Below, in pieces: positions 8,432-16,236 of a stretch of DNA of 64,000 bases. Under the pieces are notes generated by a model that did no database searches, was not told where the DNA came from, and saw nothing but the letters and a program-made list of their open reading frames with translations. Where the stretch lies: assembly GCA_045593985.1 (NCBI GenBank), contig JAZNXR010000002.1, positions 10,352 to 74,351 of the forward strand, given 5' to 3'. This DNA comes from Colimorpha_A sp045593985 (GTDB lineage: Bacteria > Bacillota > Clostridia > Oscillospirales > CAG-272). Made by a program: the position numbers and the translations under genes. Position 1 is the first letter of the stretch. Each line of letters opens with the position of its first letter.

Positions 8432-9361
8432 ATGGACTCCAAAATTACTTATTCCGTATCCCTCGGACAAATAATCGATGAATTTCAGCTTGAGGAAATA
8501 ACCCCCGCAGTCGACCGTGAGCGACTTATTCACAGAAGTGAGGTAAACCGTCCGGGACTTGCCCTAGCAGGTCATTTCGGCTACTTTGAGCCGGGAAGAA
8601 TACAGATAGTCGGAACAAGCGAATCCGACTACATAAGCCATATTCCGGACGATAAAAAGGCAGAGGTCTTTGATAACTTCTTCTCGAAAAACCCTGTCGC
8701 TGTCGTATTTTCGACGTCGCTCCCCGTGCCGAATGAAATGATCGAATCGGCAAACCGTTACGGAGTGCCGATCCTTCGCACCTCGCACAGAACCTCGGAA
8801 TTTATGGCAGCGCTAATCGGCTCGCTCAGCGTAAGCTTGGCGCCCCGCATCACCCGTCACGGCGTCCTCGTCGAGGTCTACGGCGAAGGTCTGCTTATTC
8901 TCGGTGACAGCGGAATCGGTAAGAGCGAAACCGCAATCGAGCTTGTAAAGCGCGGACACCGTCTTATTGCAGACGATGCTGTCGAAATCAAGAAGGTCTC
9001 GGCAAAAACCCTCGTTGGCTCTGCTCCCGAGCTGATACGTCATTACGTTGAGCTTCGCGGAATCGGAATCGTCGACGTCAAGCGCATTTTCGGTATGGGC
9101 TCGGTCAAGGATACCGAGAAGATAGATATGCTTATCAACCTTGAGCCGTGGGTGCAGGGCAAGATGTACGACCGCTTCGGTCTTGAAGCGGAATATACCG
9201 ACATCATGGGCATAATGGTGCCGACAACGGTTATTCCCGTCCGTCCGGGACGAAATCTTGCGGTCATTCTTGAAATTGCGGCAATGAACAACCGTCAGAA
9301 GAAGATGGGCTACGATACCGCAAAGGAATTCAACGAACGTCTTATGAATATGATGATGTAA
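8432..9361 (+). CDS. hprK: HPr kinase/phosphorylase
   Basis: 309 residues, typical for HprK. The enzyme phosphorylates and dephosphorylates Ser46 of HPr and so controls CcpA-dependent carbon catabolite repression. Walker A GDSGIGKSE lies at about residue 157 and the HprK signature RGIGIVDVKRIFG at about 207-219. The N-terminal domain is complete. AAAGGA precedes the ATG. HprK implies PTS-linked sugar regulation, although no PTS gene is in the window. Confidence 0.96.
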   Translation: MDSKITYSVSLGQIIDEFQLEEITPAVDRERLIHRSEVNRPGLALAGHFGYFEPGRIQIVGTSESDYISHIPDDKKAEVFDNFFSKNPVAVVFSTSLPVPNEMIESANRYGVPILRTSHRTSEFMAALIGSLSVSLAPRITRHGVLVEVYGEGLLILGDSGIGKSETAIELVKRGHRLIADDAVEIKKVSAKTLVGSAPELIRHYVELRGIGIVDVKRIFGMGSVKDTEKIDMLINLEPWVQGKMYDRFGLEAEYTDIMGIMVPTTVIPVRPGRNLAVILEIAAMNNRQKKMGYDTAKEFNERLMNMMM

Positions 9362-9387
9362 AAAAATAAAAAATCAGGAGGAAGAAA

Positions 9388-10854
9388 ATGAAAAAGCTGT
9401 TTACTGTTTTATTATTGATTTTTTCTCTTTCGGCAATTCTTATCTCGTGCGACGAGCGCGACTCAAACTGCGATCACGAGCTTGCGGCGGTCCCCTATAA
9501 GGAGGCGACCTGTCAGGAAGGCGGCAACCGTGCGCACTATAAGTGCGGAAAGTGCGGCAAGACCTTTGCCGACGAAAAGGGCGAGAAGCTTCTTTCTGCG
9601 GATAAGGTCTACTTTGAAAAGGTTGAACACACAAATGAAGGCAACGGCTTTGCCTGCAGATACTGCGGCATTCCTTATGCCAGAGCATATGCCGATGAGA
9701 TCTCATTCGCTAACGTCACCGCAAACACTCCCGAGCAGATCACAGGCGGAATGGCTATGCTGATGGGCAAGGGGGTAAAGAAGATCCATATTTACGGCAC
9801 TCTTACCTCGGAGCAGATAAAGGCAATGGCTGACGGACTCAGCGGTAATGGCGGCGACCTCGTTATAATTTTCCACGACGTTGAAACCGTCGGCGAAGAA
9901 TTCAACGGAAAGGAAGCGCTCCCCGGTTACGTTATTCTTAAAGACAAGATAGCAGTTCATAACGAAAACGGACTCAACTACTGGAACACCGTAAATAAGA
10001 AGTACAGTCTCTATCTCACCTCCGATATAACGATGACTGTCCCCGAGGGCAGCGGAAGCAACTGGAAGCCGGTACACCTTGAAACTCATATCTACGGTAA
10101 CGGCTACAAGATCAAGGGACTTCGAATCGTAAATCCCGAATACGACGATTTGGCAGGTTATGCGGCGGGCTTCTGCTACGGTATGAAGCAGGACTACTCG
10201 ACGATAACCGATCTTCATTTTGTTGACGCATACGTCAAAGCGACGGGTGAAGGCGGCTATGCAGGAATTATCTCGGCATCGGCCTGGAAGGGCGCAGTTA
10301 TAAGCGGCTGCAGCGTATCGGGCGAGGTCATCGGCACTCATCAGGTCGGCGGCATCGTCGGTATAGGAAGCGGAGATATTATCGGCTGCGTTAATAATGC
10401 GGCGGTAACAGCGACCGAAAATACGGCAGGCGGTATTGTCGGACAGAGCAGCGGAAATGTTATAGGCTGTGTTAACTACGGAACGGTTAAATGCACCAAT
10501 ACCGAATACGGCGGCGCGGGCGGCATCGTCGGCTCTGCTACGAACGGCTCCGTTGTCGGTTGTGTAAACCTTGGAAGCGTCAGCGTAAGCGGAGCAAATT
10601 CTGCTGCGGGCGGCGTTGCATTTATGATTCCGAGCTTCGTTGAAGGAAGCACCAACTTCTGGCAGAAGAACGGTAACGTAAAGTACGGTATCGGTGACAC
10701 CTCCTCCAATAAAGAGGCGACCGAGATCAAGGGAAGTACTACCTTTGAGACCGCAGTTAACGCAGTAAATGCGAAGCTTGAGGAAAAGGGAATCACCTAC
10801 CGACTCGTTCTGACAAACGATTCGGCTTGTCCTGTCGGTGTAAAGCGCAGCTGA
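9388..10854 (+). CDS. Secreted lipoprotein with Cys-rich module and GLUG-type repeats
   Basis: 488 residues. A lipoprotein signal peptide ends at about Cys21 (LISC). Next comes a Cys/His module with HYKCGKCGKTFADEKG (about residues 50-65), seen in many clostridial surface proteins. After a central domain, at least three GLUG-like beta-helix repeats follow between about residues 285 and 410 (AGGIVGQSSGNVIGCVNYG and close variants). GLUG repeats occur in surface and adhesin-like proteins, so a cell-envelope role is likely; the ligand is unknown. AGGAGG lies just upstream of the ATG. Confidence 0.8.
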   Translation: MKKLFTVLLLIFSLSAILISCDERDSNCDHELAAVPYKEATCQEGGNRAHYKCGKCGKTFADEKGEKLLSADKVYFEKVEHTNEGNGFACRYCGIPYARAYADEISFANVTANTPEQITGGMAMLMGKGVKKIHIYGTLTSEQIKAMADGLSGNGGDLVIIFHDVETVGEEFNGKEALPGYVILKDKIAVHNENGLNYWNTVNKKYSLYLTSDITMTVPEGSGSNWKPVHLETHIYGNGYKIKGLRIVNPEYDDLAGYAAGFCYGMKQDYSTITDLHFVDAYVKATGEGGYAGIISASAWKGAVISGCSVSGEVIGTHQVGGIVGIGSGDIIGCVNNAAVTATENTAGGIVGQSSGNVIGCVNYGTVKCTNTEYGGAGGIVGSATNGSVVGCVNLGSVSVSGANSAAGGVAFMIPSFVEGSTNFWQKNGNVKYGIGDTSSNKEATEIKGSTTFETAVNAVNAKLEEKGITYRLVLTNDSACPVGVKRS

Positions 10855-10877
10855 TACAAAAAAATCGCAGAAACCCC

Positions 10878-10906
10878 TTGATATATAGTGAAAAATGTGG
10901 TACAAT
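10878..10906 (+). promoter_or_regulatory. Sigma-A promoter for the HU operon
   Basis: TTGATA (10878-10883), 17-bp spacer, TACAAT (10901-10906). Transcription should start near 10913, giving a leader of about 80 nt before the HU gene. Confidence 0.75.
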
Positions 10907-10991
10907 ACATGTAGTATTCCACAGTAGGCATGCCGTCCGTCGGCGGAATGCTGAAGAAATAATTTAACCGACGGAGAATATGAGGTTTATT

Positions 10992-11264
10992 ATGAACAAG
11001 ACAGAACTTATCGCAGCAGTAGCAGCAAAGACCGGACTCAAGAAGAAGGACGCAGAAGCAGCAGTAGCAGCAGTGCTTTCCACCGTTGCTGACGAGCTTT
11101 CCGCAGGCAACAAGGTTCAGCTTATCGGCTTTGGTACCTTCGAGGTTAAGGAAAGAGCAGCAAGAGACGGCCGCAACCCCTTCACAGGCGAAGCTATCAA
11201 GATCGCAGCAGTTAAGCGCCCCGTATTCACTGCAGGCGCAGCTCTCAAGAACCAGGTTAAATAA
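10992..11264 (+). CDS. hup: HU-family nucleoid DNA-binding protein
   Basis: From the ATG at 10992 the protein is 90 residues, exactly HU size; an upstream in-frame ATG at 10980 would add four residues not found in the family. The start MNKTELIAAVA and the DNA-binding arm region GFGTFEVKERAARDGRNP are diagnostic. HU is an abundant dimer that bends and compacts DNA. GAGG lies 6 nt before the chosen start. Followed after 2 bp by rqcP, so the two are co-transcribed from the promoter at 10878. Confidence 0.95.
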   Translation: MNKTELIAAVAAKTGLKKKDAEAAVAAVLSTVADELSAGNKVQLIGFGTFEVKERAARDGRNPFTGEAIKIAAVKRPVFTAGAALKNQVK

Positions 11265-11266
11265 TT

Positions 11267-11509
11267 ATGCGCTTGGACAAGTATCTTAAGGTCTCACGCC
11301 TGATCAAGCGCCGCACCGTCGCAAACGATGCGTGCGATAACGCAAGAGTAACGGTGAACGGAAAAAGCGCAAAGGCATCCTATGATGTCAAGCTGAACGA
11401 CGTTATCGAGATCTCCTTTGGCGAGCGTTCGCTTAAGGTGAGGGTACTTGACGTAAAGGAGCATACTGCGAAAGCGGATGCTTCGTCACTCTATGAAGTG
11501 ACTTCATAA
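11267..11509 (+). CDS. rqcP: RqcP (YabO), S4-domain ribosome quality-control factor
   Basis: 80 residues, nearly all S4 RNA-binding domain (MRLDKYLKVSRLIKRRTVAN start). In Bacillus subtilis RqcP binds the 50S-tRNA complex and works with RqcH in each cycle of alanine tailing. The order rqcP-yabP-yabQ-divIC matches that of Bacillus. Since rqcH is at 6460, both core factors are in the same region. Confidence 0.93.
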   Translation: MRLDKYLKVSRLIKRRTVANDACDNARVTVNGKSAKASYDVKLNDVIEISFGERSLKVRVLDVKEHTAKADASSLYEVTS

Positions 11510-11515
11510 CCTAAA

Positions 11516-11544
11516 TCATAAAGCCGCCTCCATGATCATATATT
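11516..11544 (+). promoter_or_regulatory. Candidate sigma-E promoter for yabPQ
   Basis: TCATAAA (11516-11522), 14-bp spacer, CATATATT (11537-11544) resemble the sigma-E patterns KMATATT and CATACAMT with four mismatches in total. YabP and YabQ are sigma-E-dependent in Bacillus. The predicted start point (about 11551) falls in the loop of the hairpin described next. Confidence 0.4.
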
Positions 11545-11571
11545 TTAATAATATTTGATGGGAGGCGGCTT
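11521..11571 (+). promoter_or_regulatory. Hairpin sequestering the yabP ribosome binding site
   Basis: AAGCCGCCTCC (11521-11531) is the exact complement of GGAGGCGGCTT (11561-11571), an 11-bp GC-rich stem with a 29-nt AT-rich loop. The right arm contains the yabP Shine-Dalgarno GGAGG (11561-11565) and ends one base before the ATG at 11572. No U-tract follows, so it is not a normal terminator. Confidence 0.7.
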
Positions 11572-11841
11572 ATGACAGGTAATGAAAAAACGGTAAACGA
11601 GCATAAAAAGCTGATATTAACGGACAGAGCAAGGCTCGAAATGACGGGCGTGCTCGACGTTACGTCCTTTGACACCGAGCATGCGCTGATAAAAACCGAA
11701 AGCGGATTGCTCGCAGTCGACGGTGAGGAGCTTCACGTAACGCTTCTTGACCTCGGCCACGGAAATATCTCCTTCGAGGGAAAAATTAACGGACTTTTCT
11801 TCTCCGATGGCGGTAAGAGCAAAGGCAGAAGATTCAAGTGA
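11572..11841 (+). CDS. yabP: Sporulation protein YabP
   Basis: 89 residues of the YabP/YqfC family (core DRARLEMTGVLDV, residues 21-33). In Bacillus YabP is needed during sporulation and acts with YabQ at the forespore outer membrane. Here yabP overlaps yabQ by 4 bp (GTGA). The ribosome binding site GGAGG, 6 nt before the ATG, is in the right arm of the hairpin at 11521-11571. Its presence is the main sign that the organism has a sporulation programme. Confidence 0.92.
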   Translation: MTGNEKTVNEHKKLILTDRARLEMTGVLDVTSFDTEHALIKTESGLLAVDGEELHVTLLDLGHGNISFEGKINGLFFSDGGKSKGRRFK

Positions 11842-12299
11842 TACTTTTTGAGATTTCGAGGGAGGCGTTTCTCCCTTTTCTTGTCTTTTCGCTTCTGACG
11901 GGGATTTTCCTCGGCGCTGTCTATGACGTTTTCCGAATAAGGCGAAAAGCGCTACGGAGGGCAAATAAAAACCGCCTCGATTTTGTGTTGACAGTCTTTG
12001 AGGATATAATATTTTGCCTTTTTGCGGCAGTATGTATCATACTTGTCACCTATAAGCTCCATTTCGGAATTCCGAGATGGTATTCATATTTTGCCTGCGG
12101 CGGAGGCTTTCTTCTCTGGCAAAAGACCGCAGGGCGCCTGATAATGAGGCTTTCCGATAAAATAATCGGGCTGATATCAAAGGCGGCATTGCTGATAAAA
12201 CGAAAAATCCTCTCTCCTTTAGGCAGAGCGGTAAAAAAACCGATCAAGAAAATAACGGCTAAACGCCGAAAACATAAATTAAAAGGAAAGGACTGTTAA
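11838..12299 (+). CDS. yabQ: Spore cortex biosynthesis protein YabQ
   Basis: 153 residues with membrane segments (about residues 10-28, 48-68 and 75-93) and a strongly basic C-terminal tail, as in YabQ. The motif GAVYDVFRIRRKALR (about 27-41) is typical. Known role: spore cortex formation, inserted in the membranes around the forespore. GTG start overlapping the yabP stop; divIC follows immediately. Confidence 0.88.
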   Translation: MILFEISREAFLPFLVFSLLTGIFLGAVYDVFRIRRKALRRANKNRLDFVLTVFEDIIFCLFAAVCIILVTYKLHFGIPRWYSYFACGGGFLLWQKTAGRLIMRLSDKIIGLISKAALLIKRKILSPLGRAVKKPIKKITAKRRKHKLKGKDC

Positions 12300-12300
12300 A

Positions 12301-12576
12301 ATGAAAAAAACCGCAAGGCTTAATTTTTTCATAAAGCTGACGATACTCGTCGTCATTTGCTTCTGCGCAGTGAATATTATTCGCTTGCGCACGGAATATA
12401 ACAGTCTGCGTGCGCAGGAAGCAGAGCTTCGTGTGCAAAAGGAGCGTTATCAGGAAGAAATCGACCGTATGAAGGAAGAGCTTGCACAGCCGATAGACGA
12501 GGAATATGTGAAGCGCTACGGCCATAAATACGGATACTATCTTCCGGACGATATTATTTTTTATAACGATAGATAA
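12301..12576 (+). CDS. divIC: DivIC/FtsB-like septum formation initiator
   Basis: 91 residues: short cytoplasmic basic end, one membrane helix (about residues 11-27) and an extracytoplasmic coiled coil (about 30-62), the DivIC/FtsB layout. Such proteins join FtsL and DivIB/FtsQ in the divisome. Position after yabQ matches the Bacillus order. AAAGGA precedes the ATG. The usual downstream S1-domain gene yabR is absent; a terminator follows. Confidence 0.87.
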   Translation: MKKTARLNFFIKLTILVVICFCAVNIIRLRTEYNSLRAQEAELRVQKERYQEEIDRMKEELAQPIDEEYVKRYGHKYGYYLPDDIIFYNDR

Positions 12577-12579
12577 CTA

Positions 12580-12608
12580 TTGATTTTAGAAGCTAAATAA
12601 TGTATAAT
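12580..12608 (+). promoter_or_regulatory. Sigma-A promoter for the 12664 gene
   Basis: TTGATT (12580-12585), 17-bp spacer, TATAAT (12603-12608). The expected start (about 12615) lies inside the hairpin of the divIC terminator. Confidence 0.72.
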
Positions 12609-12610
12609 TG

Positions 12611-12656
12611 ATACTGTACCACGGAGCTTTTCCGTAGTACAGTATTTCTTTTTTGA
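12611..12656 (+). terminator. Terminator after divIC
   Basis: Arms of about 15 nt (TACTGTACCACGGA and its near complement) around a short loop, followed by TTCTTTTTT. It overlaps the start region of the next promoter, so the downstream mRNA may keep most of the hairpin at its 5' end. Confidence 0.75.
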
Positions 12657-12663
12657 GGTTAAC

Positions 12664-13941
12664 ATGAAGAAGCTCACTGTGCATGAAAAAGCGGCATATT
12701 CCCTTACGGCGGCGATGACTGCGCTCTTTTTGGTGACGGTAATTCTGGCGTTAGCTCTTATGGGAATGCTCTCAAAAACAGAGGACGAGCTTTCACGCTA
12801 TCGCACGAATACCGAAATAGAGCTTTTCGACCTCGAAAAGAAGAAAAACGAGCTGAATTTGAAGCTTTCCGAGATAAGTAACCAAATAGAGCTTGCCGAG
12901 CGAAGCAAGCTGAATCTTGAAAATAAGATACGCCAAACCGAAACCGAGCTGAACGAGCTTAAAAATTCGATCGGAAATACCGACGAAAGATATAAAAAGC
13001 TGAACGCTCAGTTAAACGAGCTCCAGGCAGAGCTGAAAACGAAGGAAAACGAAATTGCCGTTCTTAACAGTCAGATAGCCGAGGTAACGAAAACCTACGG
13101 TGCGGATATAAATAAGCAGTACGAGATCTTAAAGCAAATATATGAGCTGCTTGAAAATCCGCCAATGGGAAGTGCGGCTATATCGATCTATTATGAGGAT
13201 CTTGACAGAGGCTATACGCTGAAAATAAACGAAAACCTGAAATATCCCTCGGCAGGCTGCCTGAGAACCCCCTTTGCCCTTTCGGTATTGATTGCGGCAT
13301 CGGACGAAATGGCGGATTATGAAAAAAAGCTTGTCGAATATGAGGCGCTGCACGGCCCCACGGACGAGCTGCCGGGATATAAATTCAAGTATGACCTGTC
13401 AAGAATTTTCACCTATACCGAGGACAAGCTCGTCGGCGGCGCGGGAATAATCAAGGACAGCGAGTTTGGCACGGAATATACTCATAAGGAGCTTTTTGAA
13501 GCTTATTTAAGATACGGAGATACGATAGCCGAAAACGAGCTTACAAGGGTATACGGCACAGCTTTAAGAAAGAATTTCCTTGCCAATATCGGAACAACGG
13601 TAATGAAAAGCGATCCCTCACAGGCAACGGCAAGAGATCTTGCTTTGATCATCAAGCAGGCATACTTGTTCTGTGAAAGTGACAGCTATTATGCCGAAAT
13701 GATGAAGGAGTCAATGTCAAAGGGCGTTCATAACGTAATGCTTGCGCCGGGTATTGCAGGAAGCAGCGTAATACACGGAAGCGGCTGGGACGAGGGCGCT
13801 TATCACGATATGGTCGCAGTTGACGGTGAGCATCCTTATGTACTTGTCTTTATGTCAAATATGACAAGTAATAACGAGGTAAATTCCTATATAAATAAGC
13901 TCGCAACCCTCATCGACAGCCTGCATAAGACCTTTTATTGA
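12664..13941 (+). CDS. Membrane-anchored coiled-coil protein with degenerate class A beta-lactamase fold
   Basis: 425 residues. One membrane helix (about 13-36), a long extracytoplasmic coiled coil (about 39-145), then a domain with the sequence layout of class A beta-lactamases (about 168-425). Every catalytic motif is altered: SxxK aligns with GCLR (198-201), SDN with AEN (289-291), and the KTG of HKTGW with GSG (HGSGW, 371-375). Fold-supporting context is kept, such as PFALSVL and the GAYHDMVAV stretch. It is probably a non-hydrolytic sensor or scaffold at the cell wall. It has its own promoter and GAGG ribosome binding site. Confidence 0.75.
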   Translation: MKKLTVHEKAAYSLTAAMTALFLVTVILALALMGMLSKTEDELSRYRTNTEIELFDLEKKKNELNLKLSEISNQIELAERSKLNLENKIRQTETELNELKNSIGNTDERYKKLNAQLNELQAELKTKENEIAVLNSQIAEVTKTYGADINKQYEILKQIYELLENPPMGSAAISIYYEDLDRGYTLKINENLKYPSAGCLRTPFALSVLIAASDEMADYEKKLVEYEALHGPTDELPGYKFKYDLSRIFTYTEDKLVGGAGIIKDSEFGTEYTHKELFEAYLRYGDTIAENELTRVYGTALRKNFLANIGTTVMKSDPSQATARDLALIIKQAYLFCESDSYYAEMMKESMSKGVHNVMLAPGIAGSSVIHGSGWDEGAYHDMVAVDGEHPYVLVFMSNMTSNNEVNSYINKLATLIDSLHKTFY

Positions 13942-13950
13942 TAACCGTCT

Positions 13951-14640
13951 GTGCTTGTGCGAAAATCAATGATATATTCAACCTTCGATTACGGCAACCA
14001 TTATATAATAATTCTGAATAATGCCCTTATCCTCGGTTACGGTCGTCCTATGATGTCTGTCACCTTCGACTGTAAAGACTTTGAGCATACCGAAAAGGGT
14101 ATGATCCTCTACGGAAGCGAGCCGCTGGGACTTATGCGCTCATATAACGAGCTTATATTATCCGAAAAGCCCTCCTTCCTGTCAATGCACGATCAAAGGG
14201 CGGAGATAAAGCCGCTGAACGGAAGCAGAATCATAGCAACCGAAAGCGGAAGCTCCTATGAATTCACCTGTCTGAACGGCGAGGAGCTGCTGAAAATATC
14301 GCTAAACGGCAGCTGCCGCTGCGAGGATAGCCAAATCACCCTTCGACGTGGTGCAAGCTCGATTGACTTTTCGGTGCCGATAAGCACGCTTATTAAGCCA
14401 AACCGCCGTGGCTTTGAATATGAAGCAGAAAAATGTCTGTCACTTATAACCGATGGCGGTATAGTTACGCCGGATAGTGAGCTTTTGCCGCTACTGCTCC
14501 TTGTTGACGGACTGAAAACCGCCCGTTTCGATAACGAACGGGCAATGAAGATAAAAAAGCTAATGCCGACAATGTCGGAGAACGGTAAGGTCGTAGCCGA
14601 GGCGGTGACCAAAATTTACTACCGAGCGTTCGGTATTTGA
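13951..14640 (+). CDS. Unknown protein between beta-lactamase-like gene and DUF554 gene
   Basis: Up to 229 residues; I do not recognise a family. The GTG at 13951 and the ATG at 13969 are both possible starts and neither has a clear ribosome binding site. No signal peptide or membrane helix is evident; a hydrophobic LLPLLLL stretch occurs near residue 180. The coding frame is continuous with codon use like its neighbours, so it is likely real. It starts 9 bp after the upstream gene and overlaps the end of the leader of the next, suggesting one operon. Confidence 0.65.
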   Translation: MLVRKSMIYSTFDYGNHYIIILNNALILGYGRPMMSVTFDCKDFEHTEKGMILYGSEPLGLMRSYNELILSEKPSFLSMHDQRAEIKPLNGSRIIATESGSSYEFTCLNGEELLKISLNGSCRCEDSQITLRRGASSIDFSVPISTLIKPNRRGFEYEAEKCLSLITDGGIVTPDSELLPLLLLVDGLKTARFDNERAMKIKKLMPTMSENGKVVAEAVTKIYYRAFGI

Positions 14641-14654
14641 AAAGAGGTAGAACG

Positions 14655-15359
14655 ATGAAAGGTGTTTTGCTAAACACTTTAACGGTAATAGTGGGAAGCA
14701 TACTCGGATGTCTGTTCAAAAAGGGACTTCCCAAAAGGGTGACCGATGCTGTCATGATCGGTCTCGGAGCGTGTACCGTCTATATAGGAATAGACGGAAT
14801 GAGCGGCGGGAAAAATCCCCTTGTTTTGATTTTGTCGATTGCGCTTGGCGCTTCCCTTGGCTCGCTTCTCAAAATCGACGACGGAATACATAAGCTCGGT
14901 GATGCCCTTGAAAAGAAATTCCGCAAAAAGGAAGGCGGCGTGTCTCTAAGTGAGGGTGCAATCAGCGGGAGCCTCGTCTTTTGTGTCGGATCAATGACGA
15001 TAGTCGGCTCGATAAATGCAGGCTTTGGCGATAATACAATGCTTTATACGAAGTCGATCCTCGACCTCGTTTCCTCTACCGTGCTTGCATCAACGCTCGG
15101 TGTCGGCGTTCTTCTCTCAGCGGTGTTCGTCTTTGTTTTTCAGGGAGGTCTGGCGTTGCTCGCCGAATACATCGGGCCGCTGATGACCGATACGCTCATA
15201 GCGGAGCTGACCTGCGTCGGCTCACTAATGGTCGTGCTTATCGGCCTTAACCTTATGAAAATAACGAAAATCAAGGTGGCAGACTTTCTCCCGGCACTTC
15301 TTTTTACGCCGTTGATCTCCTACCTTGTCGGCCTGCTTGTAAAGACGGGAGTGTTATAA
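14655..15359 (+). CDS. DUF554 family integral membrane protein
   Basis: 234 residues from the ATG at 14655, chosen because AAAGAGG lies 8 nt upstream; a TTG at 14637 gives a longer frame. At least six hydrophobic segments and the N-terminal pattern GVLLNTLTVIVGSILGCLF are typical of DUF554 (Bacillus YdfK). The function of the family is unproven; a transport role is often suggested. It shares one base with ispE (TAATG). Confidence 0.85.
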   Translation: MKGVLLNTLTVIVGSILGCLFKKGLPKRVTDAVMIGLGACTVYIGIDGMSGGKNPLVLILSIALGASLGSLLKIDDGIHKLGDALEKKFRKKEGGVSLSEGAISGSLVFCVGSMTIVGSINAGFGDNTMLYTKSILDLVSSTVLASTLGVGVLLSAVFVFVFQGGLALLAEYIGPLMTDTLIAELTCVGSLMVVLIGLNLMKITKIKVADFLPALLFTPLISYLVGLLVKTGVL

Positions 15360-16189
15360 TGATAGTTGAAAAGGCGTATGCAAAGGTCAACCTCTATCTT
15401 GACGTGCTGAACAAGCGTGAGGACGGATATCATAATATTTTAAGCGTAATGAGCGAGGTCAAAAGCGATCACTTCTGCGATACCGTCAGAGTAAGACGTG
15501 CAGAGGGAAGAAGCATGACCTGCACCGATCCTACCTTGACGGTAGGCGGTGATAACCTTTGCCTCAAGGCGGCAAATGCATTTTTCGATGCGCTCGGATC
15601 GGACGGCGGCTGCTTTATAGAGCTTGAAAAGCACCTGCCCCGTGAGGCGGGGCTCGGCGGCGGAAGCTCCGATGCGGCGGCAACACTTCGTGCGCTCAAT
15701 CGCTTGTATGACGGCGCATTTACGGTCGAACAGCTTGCGGCTATCGGCGCAAAAGTCGGCGCAGACGTGCCGTTTTGCGTCGTCGGAGGGACTCAAATGT
15801 GCGAGGGAATAGGCGAAATAATGTCGCCGTTTCCTTCCTTGCCGAGCTGTCACATAGTGATAAGCGGCGGCATCGGTAAGGTGTCAACGCCCGAGGCGTA
15901 CCGTGTGATCGACAATACCCCCCCAAGTGCTTGCGGCAATATCGAATTGCTCCGCACCGCTATGGAAAACGGCGACCTTGAGGGCGTCGGAAAATATATG
16001 TATAACCGCTTTGAGGATGCACTTCCATGCTGTCAGGCGGTCAAGAATGCATTTATACAAAACGGCGCAATAGGCACGCTTTTGTCCGGCTCAGGCTCGG
16101 CGGTCTTCGGTATTTTTGATAGCGAAAACGGTGCAAAAAACGCCCAAAACGGGCTTATAAACGCCGGTTACAGCGCATTTTTGGTATAA
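15359..16189 (+). CDS. ispE: 4-diphosphocytidyl-2-C-methyl-D-erythritol kinase
   Basis: 276 residues, a GHMP kinase of the non-mevalonate (MEP) isoprenoid pathway that phosphorylates CDP-methylerythritol. The start AYAKVNLYLDVLNKREDGYH, the GHMP glycine loop LPREAGLGGGSSDAAA (about 93-108) and the C-terminal LLSGSGSAVFG are diagnostic. The last gene of this plus-strand run, followed by a two-way terminator. Confidence 0.95.
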   Translation: MIVEKAYAKVNLYLDVLNKREDGYHNILSVMSEVKSDHFCDTVRVRRAEGRSMTCTDPTLTVGGDNLCLKAANAFFDALGSDGGCFIELEKHLPREAGLGGGSSDAAATLRALNRLYDGAFTVEQLAAIGAKVGADVPFCVVGGTQMCEGIGEIMSPFPSLPSCHIVISGGIGKVSTPEAYRVIDNTPPSACGNIELLRTAMENGDLEGVGKYMYNRFEDALPCCQAVKNAFIQNGAIGTLLSGSGSAVFGIFDSENGAKNAQNGLINAGYSAFLV

Positions 16190-16198
16190 AATTGACGT

Positions 16199-16236
16199 AA
16201 AAAAACTCCGCAAGGATTTCCTTGCGGAGTTTTTTA
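16199..16236. terminator. Bidirectional terminator between ispE and rsmG
   Basis: AAAAACTCCGCAAGG and CCTTGCGGAGTTTTT form a near-perfect stem with a 4-nt loop and T/A tracts on both sides, ending the convergent ispE and rsmG transcripts. The right arm ends inside the last codons of the rsmG side. Confidence 0.88.

Noticed and set aside
8236..8481. Plus-strand ORF of 81 codons between rqcH and hprK
   Set aside because: It translates the family A palindrome and runs into the hprK start.
9703..10905. 400-codon minus-strand ORF over the GLUG lipoprotein
   Set aside because: Shadow of a real gene; the plus-strand frame has signal peptide, repeats and ribosome binding site.
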